A stretch of DNA of 64,000 bases, from positions 682,001 through 746,000 of the forward strand of contig NZ_CP087714.1 in the NCBI RefSeq assembly GCF_039641995.1, given 5' to 3'. Under the pieces are notes generated by a model. That model did no database searches and had not been told where the DNA came from. It saw nothing but the letters and a program-made list of their open reading frames with translations. Numbering within the stretch: position 1 is the first letter of the stretch; each line of letters starts with the position of its first letter. The DNA is from Geoglobus acetivorans. Lineage in GTDB: Archaea > Halobacteriota > Archaeoglobi > Archaeoglobales > Archaeoglobaceae. The position numbers and the translations under genes are program-made. Shown in pieces: positions 1 through 7,981 of this stretch.

Positions 1-403
1 TGGAAGCACTGCTCCGGAACTGGAAGGTCCGGTATGTGAGAACTGCCATCTGAACAGCAAGAGACAGTATGTTCCGCAGGCGGACAAGATAGAGGGACAC
101 CTGGATGGCACAAAATTCTGCCAGTACTGTCATGTTAAGGGAGATGACGTGGTCAGAGAGCTGGGCAATCTTCATCACTCAAAATACTCGGACTGCAGCA
201 AATGCCATGTGAATTACGATCTCGAAAAAATGGACTGCGGTTCATGCCATGCATATCCTGACCCCTTCGAGCCGAGCAATGGTAATTTGCTGAAGATACA
301 CCTGAGCAGGGGTGTGGGCTGCAAGGACTGTCATGGAACTGATTTCCTCAGAATACATCAGGACAAAAAAATCTTCCCCGACAAATTTGGCATTGAAAAC
401 TGA
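1..403 (+). CDS. multihaem c-type cytochrome, C-terminal part (5' end outside window)
   Basis: The frame is open from base 2, so this is the tail of a longer protein; 133 residues are visible. Five haem-binding CXXCH motifs can be read: CENCH, CQYCH, CSKCH, CGSCH and CKDCH. Additional histidines (HLDG, LHHSK, IHLS) could be distal ligands. This spacing is typical of c3-like or NrfB-like multihaem cytochromes exported across the membrane for electron transfer. No membrane segment lies in the visible part. The neighbour downstream is convergent (Hef), so this is the last gene of its operon. Together with the cytochromes at 12.9 and 15.5 kb it supports a metal-respiring lifestyle (inference). 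Confidence 0.9.
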   Translation, partial: GSTAPELEGPVCENCHLNSKRQYVPQADKIEGHLDGTKFCQYCHVKGDDVVRELGNLHHSKYSDCSKCHVNYDLEKMDCGSCHAYPDPFEPSNGNLLKIHLSRGVGCKDCHGTDFLRIHQDKKIFPDKFGIEN

Positions 404-491
404 AATGGCAGTGTAAAACAATTCATACCTTATTTTTTAACGCTTCTGAACTTTTCTGTTGGCTTCATTTGCTCCATGACAAAAACCCGAG

Positions 492-2717
492 TCACCCCTC
501 TTCATCATATTTTGCATTGAAGAAACTCCAGATTTTTTCGGCTGTCTTATCTCCCACCTTCGGCACTTTTTTCAGCTCTTCCACATCAGCGTTGGCCAGG
601 TTTTTCAAAGTCCTGAAGTGGCTGAGCAGATTTTTAGCAATCACCGGCCCGACATCCGGGATGGCTGAGACCACGTATTCAAGCTCCTCTCTCAGACTCC
701 TTTTAGTTTTATCCGCATGCAGGCTGATTTCCCTTTTCTTAATTTCCTGCTCTCTTTTTGCAATTGCAGTTAGAAATTCTGCAGTTTCGTCCTCGTTTCT
801 TGTGAAAATTACCGGAATACCGAAATCCACCGTTATGCTCGCTATCGCCCCCCTTATGGCGGCAGGACTGACCATACGTCTTCCGTAGAGGTTTTCGCCT
901 TCTATAATCAGAAGTGGCCTCTGATAACTTTTTTTGAGGTTTATCAGCTGGGAAAACAGTCTTTCCTTTCCAATCAGGCTATTCACAAAATCCTCTGCGG
1001 TTTTTCTCTCTACCGCAACTCTCTCGCTCAGAACATAATCTGCGACTTCAAGGCTCTTTATTTCGATTTTCACTCCTCTGTCTCTCAGTTTCTTGACAAC
1101 TGAAGATCTCATCTCCCTGCTGTCCGCAAATATGGTCACTCTCTGATCTTCTTCATAGTCTATGTATCTTGCTAAGCTCTCCTCACTCTTTCTCTCTGCG
1201 AGCTCGTCTTTTATTCTGTAAAGCATGTTGTACATCATTTTTTCCTTTCTAACGCTCGCCCAGTAATACGCTTCATCTCTCGTCCCCCTGGTTATGAGGA
1301 CTGCAATTCTTCCCTCTCTTCCTCTGCCCGTTCTGCCCTTTCTCTGTATCGCTCTTATCTCTGAAGGAACTGCCTCGTAAAAGATGACCAGATCCGTGGC
1401 AGGTATGTCAAGCCCCTCTTCTCCAACGCTGGTGGATACCAGGACATTGATTTCACCAGCTCTGAAAGAGTCCAGAACTTCAATCTGTTTTTTCTGGCTC
1501 ATTCCTCTGTCGTCCTCTCTGTTGGCCTGGCCTATGAATTTTTCTGCCCGAAAGCCTTTTTCTCTCAGTATCTCTGTAATTTTGTCTGCGGTATCTCTGA
1601 AGTTGGTGAAGATGATAATCCTGGATTCGGGATTGTTCTTGAGCTGTCCTTTTAGAATTTCAAGCAGTTTTTTTACCTTCGGATGTTCGATGTTTATCTT
1701 CATGGCTTTGATCATGGCCTCTCTGAAAACAGGGTCCTCGAAAAGTGATTTCGAGGCTCTGCTCCCTCTGCCCTTTGCCTCCCTGAACAGTCTTTTCAGA
1801 TATTTTTTCAGAGCTTCCAGTCCCTGAGTTTCAATCAGCTCAATGGCGTGCTGTATTTTCATTATTTCAGCGAGAATTGACAGTGCCTCAAAATAAACCT
1901 GCTCTCCGCTCTCCCCTGCCTGGGTTTGAAGTGCCTCCTGCAAACCGAGCATCTCTTTTTTGGATAGACCTTTCAGATCTATTTCAAGCCCGAGACGTTC
2001 GAACCTTCTGTATCTCAGTTCAAGCGCTCTTTCAAAGCTTTTTCTAACACTGTCCATCTCGGGGGGTATGTTGACTTTAATCCACTCGATATCCCTCTCG
2101 GAAACATAGGGCCTCACGTCCGGGTCGTATTCAGTTTTTATTTCGAGATTTTCAATGTACAGGTTTCTGATGACTTCTCTGATTCTTTCAGGATCGCTTC
2201 CCGGTGAAGCGGTGATTGCGAGTATTAGCGGTTTCCTTGATCTATTCCTGAACTCCTTTGCTATGAAAACGTAAGAGTAGTTTCCAACCGCCCGATGAGC
2301 CTCATCAAATATGGCAAGCACGAAATCCTCGAGGTCCAGTCTTCCGGCTATGATATCATTTTCAATGACCTGAGGGGTGGATACAACAATTTTTGAGATT
2401 TTATAAACATCTGGCCTTTTTTCGGGAAGCATCTCGCCGCTGAGCGAGACGATGCTATTCTCACCTATTTTCAGGGTTGCTTTCAGGAATTTGGCATGCT
2501 GCTCAACCAGTGGTTTTGTTGGTGCGAGAAAGAGTATTTTTCCATCCTCGTTCAGCAGCCTTGAAGCTATTACAAGCAGCGCCACAACTGTTTTGCCAAG
2601 TCCGGTGGGCAGCACGATCAGCGTGTTTTTGAGAAGTGCTGACGCAGCAAGAGAAAGCTGGTATCCTCTTCTTTCAACAGTCTTTGGTTTTACCATTGGG
2701 TGTGAGATGTATTCCAT
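492..2717 (-). CDS. hef: Hef-type fork-structure helicase/nuclease
   Basis: 741 residues, the usual size for euryarchaeal Hef, the relative of FANCM and XPF. An N-terminal superfamily 2 helicase has Walker A PTGLGKT near residue 37, the DEAH box near residue 138, and motif VI QRKGRTGRGR near residue 460. After it comes an XPF/ERCC4 nuclease domain with the ADYVLSERVAVERK motif near residue 560, then a C-terminal tandem helix-hairpin-helix (IPDVGPVIAKNLL, VPKVGDKTAEKI). In characterised archaea Hef unwinds and cleaves stalled forks and interacts with PCNA. All catalytic motifs look intact. It sits alone on the minus strand between a convergent cytochrome and the iron permease gene. Confidence 0.95.
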   Translation of the reverse strand: MEYISHPMVKPKTVERRGYQLSLAASALLKNTLIVLPTGLGKTVVALLVIASRLLNEDGKILFLAPTKPLVEQHAKFLKATLKIGENSIVSLSGEMLPEKRPDVYKISKIVVSTPQVIENDIIAGRLDLEDFVLAIFDEAHRAVGNYSYVFIAKEFRNRSRKPLILAITASPGSDPERIREVIRNLYIENLEIKTEYDPDVRPYVSERDIEWIKVNIPPEMDSVRKSFERALELRYRRFERLGLEIDLKGLSKKEMLGLQEALQTQAGESGEQVYFEALSILAEIMKIQHAIELIETQGLEALKKYLKRLFREAKGRGSRASKSLFEDPVFREAMIKAMKINIEHPKVKKLLEILKGQLKNNPESRIIIFTNFRDTADKITEILREKGFRAEKFIGQANREDDRGMSQKKQIEVLDSFRAGEINVLVSTSVGEEGLDIPATDLVIFYEAVPSEIRAIQRKGRTGRGREGRIAVLITRGTRDEAYYWASVRKEKMMYNMLYRIKDELAERKSEESLARYIDYEEDQRVTIFADSREMRSSVVKKLRDRGVKIEIKSLEVADYVLSERVAVERKTAEDFVNSLIGKERLFSQLINLKKSYQRPLLIIEGENLYGRRMVSPAAIRGAIASITVDFGIPVIFTRNEDETAEFLTAIAKREQEIKKREISLHADKTKRSLREELEYVVSAIPDVGPVIAKNLLSHFRTLKNLANADVEELKKVPKVGDKTAEKIWSFFNAKYDEEG

Positions 2718-2769
2718 TGCTGGAATATCAGAACAGGTGTGTTAAAAAATTATGGCTTCGTGTTTGACA

Positions 2770-3582
2770 TCACGTGCCGGAAGCCCTGAATTTCCGGGTG
2801 ATCAAGAGCAGAGTCAGTCCCAGGTATCCGAACTGGAGGAAAACTCTCAGGTATTCCATGCTTGCAGAGTATCCAAACAGCACTGCAAATATGCTTCCCA
2901 CAGCGCCCTTGTGGTGGAGCAGATTTGTAGCATCGATACCGAGATCGTAGGCTTTCTCAAAGAGCCATGACTCGTACCCGCTCTCCTCTGCGACCTCTAT
3001 CAGCTCATGGGTACCGTAGCCGAGCAGTCCAGAGGCTATGAATGCAAGAAGCACACCCGTAACGTAGAAAAACTTTCTCAGGCTCAGCCTGTACTCGAAC
3101 CGGAGTATTGCGATGCTGAGTGCGAGAGAGGTGGCTATTCCGAGAGTTGCTCCGGTAGCAGTCTCGACTGCATTCTGTGCGGCAAATGGAGTCAGGAACA
3201 GCACGGTCTCAATAACCTCCCTCACCACGAATATGAAGGCTATCAGAGCTATGCCCCACGCAAACTTCTTTTCAGCCCTGCTCTCTATGTCTCTTTTCAC
3301 GTCCTTGCCGGTCATCCAGATGATCATGTACGTAAGCACGGCAACCGCAAGGTACGCTGCGAGACCCTCGAAAAGCTCTTTCCCGTCTCCCTGCAGACCA
3401 CCGTATATCTTTAGAACTCCTGCGGCAATAATCGCTCCTGCCACAATAGCCCCCAAAGCTCCATAGTAGGCAAACTTTATCTCGCCCGCTCTGCCACTCC
3501 TTCTCAGGTATGCCACGAGTATTGCCACAAGCAGCACAGCCTCGAAACCTTCCCTTAGTGTGATCACGAACTGACCCATCAT
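2770..3582 (-). CDS. FTR1-family high-affinity iron permease
   Basis: 270 residues and about seven hydrophobic segments. Two family-defining REXXE motifs are visible, REGFE in the first helix (GQFVITLREGFEAVLL) and REVIE in the fourth (FIFVVREVIETVLFL); in yeast Ftr1 and bacterial EfeU these bind iron for import. I place the start at the ATG of MMGQF; an upstream in-frame GTG (3591) is possible, but the TATA box near 3616 predicts transcription start only about 10 bases before the ATG. No multicopper oxidase or EfeO/B partner is adjacent. Two perfect inverted repeats flank its TATA box (separate entries), so metal-dependent repression is likely. Confidence 0.92.
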   Translation of the reverse strand: MMGQFVITLREGFEAVLLVAILVAYLRRSGRAGEIKFAYYGALGAIVAGAIIAAGVLKIYGGLQGDGKELFEGLAAYLAVAVLTYMIIWMTGKDVKRDIESRAEKKFAWGIALIAFIFVVREVIETVLFLTPFAAQNAVETATGATLGIATSLALSIAILRFEYRLSLRKFFYVTGVLLAFIASGLLGYGTHELIEVAEESGYESWLFEKAYDLGIDATNLLHHKGAVGSIFAVLFGYSASMEYLRVFLQFGYLGLTLLLITRKFRASGT

Positions 3583-3600
3583 ACTAAACACCGTTAAAAT

Positions 3601-3614
3601 TTAGGTAGCCCTAA
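3601..3614. promoter_or_regulatory. candidate metal-regulator operator, proximal palindrome at FTR1 promoter
   Basis: Perfect inverted repeat TTAGG-TAGC-CCTAA between the TATA box and start codon of the iron permease, covering the expected initiation zone. The half-site TTAGG...CCTAA resembles the DtxR/IdeR consensus (TTAGGTTAGCCTAA). A DtxR-family metal-dependent repressor (MDR1) is known in Archaeoglobus fulgidus. Binding here is inferred. Confidence 0.6.
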
Positions 3615-3624
3615 TTATTTAAAT
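3613..3624 (-). promoter_or_regulatory. TATA box of the FTR1 gene
   Basis: On the minus strand the sequence reads ATTTAAATAATT, about 25 bases upstream of the expected start of transcription near 3592. It lies between the two palindromes. Confidence 0.55.
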
Positions 3625-3625
3625 C

Positions 3626-3641
3626 TTTCGGCATACCGAAA
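3626..3641. promoter_or_regulatory. candidate operator, distal palindrome at FTR1 promoter
   Basis: Perfect inverted repeat TTTCGG-CATA-CCGAAA upstream of the TATA box, centred 26 bp from the proximal palindrome. The half-site differs from the proximal one, so it may bind a second regulator or an activator. Function is inferred from position and symmetry only. Confidence 0.5.
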
Positions 3642-3731
3642 TTTTCAATAATCTCAGCATCTCGATCTTCAACTCAGAATACTGCGAAAATTCAGATGGT
3701 GGGGGAAACCGTGGCAGAGAGAAACATTGGT

Positions 3732-4559
3732 TCAGATTTCAATTTCAATTCCGTAAACTCTCTCAACGTTGTCCTTGCAGATTTTTATCACGAAATCCTC
3801 ATCAAAACCTTTTTGCAGGAGTTCTCTGATTTTTCTTGGAACGGTTTTTGGACCGAGAACACTTCCGGGCCTGTCTCTGTCATCAATGTAGTCAGTTTCC
3901 ACCATAAACCTGTCACCCTGCTGTGCCGCTTTGAGGATGTTATCTCCCATGGCGATTACAGAGGGAACTATCCCAATCTCTCTGAATTCGTCTATTCTTG
4001 CCGGAGAAAAGTGCTTCACGATCTTCTCTCTGTCAAGCCCAGCCCTGTCTGCAAGCTTTGCGATCTCTTCCATACCCTCTCTTGTGTAGCTTTCGGTGTG
4101 CAGCTGAACCACACACCCGACATCTCTCGCAACCTCAAACGCGTGCTGCAAAACCTCGTTGCTCGTTCTCCAGACATATTCACTCACCTCGTAATGGGGG
4201 CGGCCTGACTTTATTGCAATTGCCTTACCCTCACTGACGTATTCACCCGCTATTTCGAGAGCCTCCATCATTATCTCTGCCGCTCTGTCAACTCCCCACT
4301 TTTTTGACAGGATTGTTATTTCTGCAGGATGGACTGAAAGGACGGCATAGGCTCTTACGATTTCGTTTGCCTTTTTGACCAGTTTTATGTGGTCTTCAAA
4401 AATCTGCCTAAAGTCTTCACCTTTCGATGGCAGAATGCCGTAATGGTGGCTGAGGAGAGAAACAAGGAGGACGTGAGTCCCACCAACTTGCCTGAACTGC
4501 TTCAGTGCCTTGAGTCTGAGGTGGTTGTACAGGTGCATGTGATTGTCGGTGATTATCAT
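3732..4559 (-). CDS. TatD-like metal-dependent hydrolase
   Basis: 275 residues. The N-terminal metal-binding motif DNHMH (residues 5-9), further ligand candidates HSESYTREG-like LHTESYTREG and HFSPARI, and the late MVETDYIDD (aspartate ligand) are in the order expected for the amidohydrolase/TatD superfamily. It resembles the archaeal branch of TatD-related hydrolases, whose substrate is not known; DNase activity as in bacterial TatD is only a possibility. It is followed on the same strand by nothing closer than the FTR1 gene and preceded by the siroheme/ferredoxin gene with a 31-base gap, so co-transcription is likely. Confidence 0.8.
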   Translation of the reverse strand: MIITDNHMHLYNHLRLKALKQFRQVGGTHVLLVSLLSHHYGILPSKGEDFRQIFEDHIKLVKKANEIVRAYAVLSVHPAEITILSKKWGVDRAAEIMMEALEIAGEYVSEGKAIAIKSGRPHYEVSEYVWRTSNEVLQHAFEVARDVGCVVQLHTESYTREGMEEIAKLADRAGLDREKIVKHFSPARIDEFREIGIVPSVIAMGDNILKAAQQGDRFMVETDYIDDRDRPGSVLGPKTVPRKIRELLQKGFDEDFVIKICKDNVERVYGIEIEI

Positions 4560-4590
4560 GCTGGAGGAGTGGAAGCTGCGCTTTAAAAAC

Positions 4591-5160
4591 TCAGCCCCTG
4601 ACCCTTTCCTTCAGAAGCTCCACGCAACCGGGGATATGGCTGAAGCGCATTTTGTTCTCCATGCTGATTTTCACAATCCGGCTAAAGACATCAACTATGC
4701 TGTTAACATCGTCAGTAATCAGCACCTCTTCTGCAAACCTCGGATGCCTGCCGAGCTTCCCACCTGCAAGAACTCTGAACTTCACCTGTCCGGTTATGGC
4801 TCCTGATGGGCATGCCCTCATGCAGTCCCCGCACCCCATGCATTTTTCACTGAAAACTGGGTATTCTTCCAGTTTTATGGCGTTCTCTCTGCATGCTTCC
4901 ACACACATTCCACAAGCTGTGCATATTTCTCTGTCAACTTCAGGAATTATGAATGCCACAACTCCGAAATCTTTTATTTGTGGGGCAGCACATGCGTTCG
5001 GGCATGCTGAAATGCCTGCCTTTATTCTCTCATGGCTTTTCCTGGCTTTCCAGCCAGCTTTCTTTGCAAGGTCTTCCATCTCTGCTTCGATGGTTTTCAC
5101 GTCTGCGAGGGCATTTTTACACTGCCTGCAGAATGTTATCTCTATCCCGTCCATCATCAT
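4591..5160 (-). CDS. small sulfite/nitrite reductase-like protein with two [4Fe-4S] ferredoxin motifs
   Basis: 189 residues. The first third resembles the siroheme/[4Fe-4S] half of sulfite and nitrite reductases: FCRQCKNA near residue 11 and ACPNACAAPQIKDFG near residue 53 (the CX3C part). Residues 75-125 hold two ferredoxin CX2CX2CX3C motifs (CTACGMCVEAC and CMGCGDCMRACP), and a second reductase-like segment follows (VLAGGKLGRHPRFAEEV). The usual first motif CX5C is replaced by CX2C, and the upstream reductase domain is absent, so siroheme reduction of sulfite is uncertain; it could be an assimilatory or electron-transfer relative. The first of three consecutive ATG codons is given as start. 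It lies between the TatD-like and flavin-binding genes on one strand. Confidence 0.75.
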   Translation of the reverse strand: MMMDGIEITFCRQCKNALADVKTIEAEMEDLAKKAGWKARKSHERIKAGISACPNACAAPQIKDFGVVAFIIPEVDREICTACGMCVEACRENAIKLEEYPVFSEKCMGCGDCMRACPSGAITGQVKFRVLAGGKLGRHPRFAEEVLITDDVNSIVDVFSRIVKISMENKMRFSHIPGCVELLKERVRG

Positions 5161-5208
5161 TTACTGTCTTGCCATGGTCGAATTAAGCTTGTTCCCTAAG
5201 CTTTTAGG

Positions 5209-5613
5209 TCAGAACAATCTTTTTCTTTCATTTCCTGGGCTCAGCGAGTACATCTCCTCAGGCTCGATTACAAGCGCTCCTCTGGGACTTCTCTTCCCAC
5301 CAGTTTTTTCCTCGACGAACCTCTTGATTTCTCTGAAGTATTCTCCATCGTAGTCCATCCAGGCCCTGCCCTTTACGAGGTATCCGTAGAATCCTGATTC
5401 TCCTCTCTCCGCAAACCCTATACTCGCCTTTCCGGTTTTATCCACAAGCTTTGCAGTCTTCACTATGAAATTGTATGCTACAACGATTTTTCCATCCATA
5501 CTTCTTACGAAACAAACCGGAGCGAGGTGTGGCAGGTTATCGCAGGTTGAAATCCAGAAAATCCTCCCGCTGCAGTCGCCATTAAACATTTCGAGTATTT
5601 TGTCTTTCTCCAT
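5209..5613 (-). CDS. pyridoxamine 5'-phosphate oxidase-like flavin-binding protein
   Basis: 134 residues with the split-barrel pattern of the PNPOx-like/FMN-binding family: ISTCDNLPHLAPV for the first strands, then AYNFIVKTAKLVDKTGKASI and GYLVKGRAW. Family members bind FMN, haem or F420; the cofactor cannot be told from sequence alone. A promoter-like TTTTAATTTTTT lies about 25 bases upstream of the ATG. The next gene on the strand encodes the siroheme/ferredoxin protein, 48 bases away, suggesting a shared redox role (inference). Confidence 0.75.
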   Translation of the reverse strand: MEKDKILEMFNGDCSGRIFWISTCDNLPHLAPVCFVRSMDGKIVVAYNFIVKTAKLVDKTGKASIGFAERGESGFYGYLVKGRAWMDYDGEYFREIKRFVEEKTGGKRSPRGALVIEPEEMYSLSPGNERKRLF

Positions 5614-5647
5614 GATGCTGATTTGTACACAAAAAATTAAAAGATTT

Positions 5648-7108
5648 TCAGATCACATTCTGAGCCTTGCACAGCATGCACCTTGCAGGCTGGATTTCTG
5701 CTGTGGCGCAACCCTTGCACAGGTTAACCGGGGCGAATGCCTTTTCAGGATTCATTGCTATTGCATTGACCATTACGGTTATGCTTGGGGGCTCTGGTGC
5801 GAGAAGGCAGGGCATATCGATGAATTTCATGAGCGATGCAAACCGAGTTGCGCTGTTGCATAAGGGAAACGCATACAGTTCTCCAGAATTGAGCAGGTCA
5901 GATTCTTCAACCGGAGAGAAGTCTATTTTGTAGTTTCTGATCTTCCATCCACCTCTCCCGATTTTTTCCCCTCTTGTGGCGAAATCCAGGAAATCGTTTA
6001 CGTGAAGCTCTCTCACTATGTATCGCTCAAACTGGTTCCCCATGATGCTGTGGTAAAACCTTTCACTGAACAGCCTTGTGAGCATGTTTGCCGTGAACCC
6101 CTCATCGCTCAGCAGCTTGTATATGTATCCCGCTGAAACACCGGTGAATAGGGTTGAAAGGTCGAATATGCTCTTTACATGTCCACCGTCAATTGCATTC
6201 CGTATATTCGTTTCAAGGAGATGATAATGGGTTCTCAGAATTTCCATGTTCATCTCATCCCTGCAGATGCTGTAATACTGCCACCCTATATGGTGGCCAA
6301 TATCACCAACGTGGGTTGGCAGAACCACGATGTTTGCGGGATGGACACCATCCTTGAAAGCCCTGTCTATGTACGGGGTGAATTTTTTGCCGTAGATTTC
6401 GTAATATTTTGCTGGATCAAATGATTCAAAACCGAACGATTTCATTATGGCGATCTGCATCTCCACCGGATTCAAAAGCATCCTTTTCATCGCGTTCTTC
6501 TCAGCATCAAGAGCCTTCTGGATGTTTCCTGTCTCTTTCAGAACCATCAGAAATGTGTCTCCGAACACGTATGATGTCAGCAAACCCCATGATTTGCTCG
6601 CAAGAATGGTTTTTGCATGCTCTCTGTCAATTCCTGCCCATTCGACGATTTTCGCAAGAACGCTCAGGGTTGAGCCTGGGATTGCTGCAAAATCTTTCGC
6701 TGATGTAACACCGTAAAACCCGTTCGCCAGCCTCATCGCCTCTATCCCTATGATTTCATCACTTTCGTCGACAGTTTTTGCAAGGGTCTCAACACTCTCT
6801 CTGAATGAACTGTCAAGTTCTTTGAGCCTCTCGAAAGCAACTGGAGTTTGCATCCATTCGAGAAATGCAGACTCGAAGGGTTTTATCGAGTCTGTAAGTG
6901 CGGTAAGGGTCTCGAAGTGGATGATGAGAGAACTTCTGTAAAGCTGGAATGCCGAATCGCTCTGATTGTTGAGAGCTTTCATCTCTCTAACTGCATTTAC
7001 AAAACCTTCTGCATGTTCAAATCTGAATTCGTCAAACCTGTGTGTGTCTATTGCCTTTACCGCTTCATTCTGGAGCCTTAAAGCGCTTTCAGCAACCTCC
7101 TCAATCAT
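5648..7108 (-). CDS. uncharacterised archaeal protein coupled to MtrH-like gene (possibly DUF2193 family)
   Basis: 486 residues from the ATG at 7108; an in-frame GTG at 7117 is less likely because GGTGG there serves as ribosome binding site. The protein is soluble and largely helical. Its N-terminal third is acidic and helix-rich; the middle has several His-rich patches (LPTHVGDIGHHIGWQYY, RTHYHLLETN); the C-terminus carries CKGC and CMLC, a plausible metal site. It reminds me of the archaeal family DUF2193, which has no assigned function, but I cannot check this. Its start overlaps the stop of the MtrH-like gene by 8 bases, so the two are translationally coupled. Confidence 0.8.
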   Translation of the reverse strand: MIEEVAESALRLQNEAVKAIDTHRFDEFRFEHAEGFVNAVREMKALNNQSDSAFQLYRSSLIIHFETLTALTDSIKPFESAFLEWMQTPVAFERLKELDSSFRESVETLAKTVDESDEIIGIEAMRLANGFYGVTSAKDFAAIPGSTLSVLAKIVEWAGIDREHAKTILASKSWGLLTSYVFGDTFLMVLKETGNIQKALDAEKNAMKRMLLNPVEMQIAIMKSFGFESFDPAKYYEIYGKKFTPYIDRAFKDGVHPANIVVLPTHVGDIGHHIGWQYYSICRDEMNMEILRTHYHLLETNIRNAIDGGHVKSIFDLSTLFTGVSAGYIYKLLSDEGFTANMLTRLFSERFYHSIMGNQFERYIVRELHVNDFLDFATRGEKIGRGGWKIRNYKIDFSPVEESDLLNSGELYAFPLCNSATRFASLMKFIDMPCLLAPEPPSITVMVNAIAMNPEKAFAPVNLCKGCATAEIQPARCMLCKAQNVI

Positions 7109-7937
7109 GGCTACCACCCAGAAATTCGTGTAGTTTCATGCTCAGGCCCTCTTTGATCTCCTCCACAATGTATGCGCTCTGGAAAGCTATGTCTGCCCTC
7201 TCAATGGGCCCATAAAGCAGAAAGTCGCTGAAAAGCTGAGCAGCGCTGTCAACACTGCTCACGAGTATCCCAGTATCGAGCTCTTCTTTGAGGTAGTCGG
7301 CCATGTAATAGCTCACGTTCGCCGGTCCACAGCCTGCGGGGTAGGGATATGTGGACTTCACGAGCAGAAGGGTCTCTATAACCTCTCCGAGGCTTTTGAT
7401 ATCTGTTGGCACAACATCAATCATCATGTTCTCTATTCCGAGCTGTTTGGCTCTCTGAATCAGACTTTCCTTCCTTCCGTCTCCGGAGAGGAGAAGAATT
7501 CTTCTGCTCGGGGAGGTGTATGACGGATCGTAGTCGAAGATAATGGCGTGCTTTATTCTGGCATCCTTTATTGCCTCGAGCTCTTCCCTGGTGTTTATCG
7601 GGTTGATTGAGTTGTATATCACTCTGTCTGAGAGACCTGTCTCCTTCACGAATTTCAGTCCCTCAAGTCTTGCCTCCAGATATCCATCCAGGATGAAGGG
7701 TCTGTCTGTAACGTCCGCCACAAAATCTATGTATTTGACTATTGCCTCTCTCGTCTCTGCGACAACATCAAGTATGCCCTCGATTTGGTAATGGTCTGAA
7801 AGCTCTTCCTGTTTCAGTATTAGCTCTTCAGCTCTATTTTTGTCAAAAATTCCCTTATCGTGGTCCTCGACGATCTTGTGGCGAGAGTAGAATATGCTGC
7901 CAATAAGCACAACTCTGCTGAAGTCGAGCCAGGACAT
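7101..7937 (-). CDS. MtrH-like methyltetrahydromethanopterin methyltransferase
   Basis: 278 residues, clearly homologous to subunit H of the methanogen N5-methyl-tetrahydromethanopterin:CoM methyltransferase: IGSIFYSRHKIVEDHDKGIF near residue 12, YIDFVADVTDRPFILD, DRVIYNSINP, and FLLYGPIERADIAF near the end. MtrH moves the methyl group from the pterin to a corrinoid. The protein is shorter than methanogen MtrH (about 310 residues), lacking the first 25-30. No other mtr subunit or corrinoid protein is nearby, so it probably serves a different acceptor. Archaeoglobales use tetrahydromethanopterin in their C1 pathway, so the donor is available (known for the group). It is first in a two-gene operon with the uncharacterised gene downstream. 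Confidence 0.88.
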   Translation of the reverse strand: MSWLDFSRVVLIGSIFYSRHKIVEDHDKGIFDKNRAEELILKQEELSDHYQIEGILDVVAETREAIVKYIDFVADVTDRPFILDGYLEARLEGLKFVKETGLSDRVIYNSINPINTREELEAIKDARIKHAIIFDYDPSYTSPSRRILLLSGDGRKESLIQRAKQLGIENMMIDVVPTDIKSLGEVIETLLLVKSTYPYPAGCGPANVSYYMADYLKEELDTGILVSSVDSAAQLFSDFLLYGPIERADIAFQSAYIVEEIKEGLSMKLHEFLGGSHD

Positions 7938-7981
7938 AAAAACGGAAGAATTAAAAAATATTAATAGCTTTTCGATTTTGC

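Noticed and set aside
1384-1827. Plus-strand frames antisense to hef, such as the 147-codon frame here
   Set aside because: They run fully inside the conserved minus-strand hef gene and are serine/leucine-rich shadows without family similarity.
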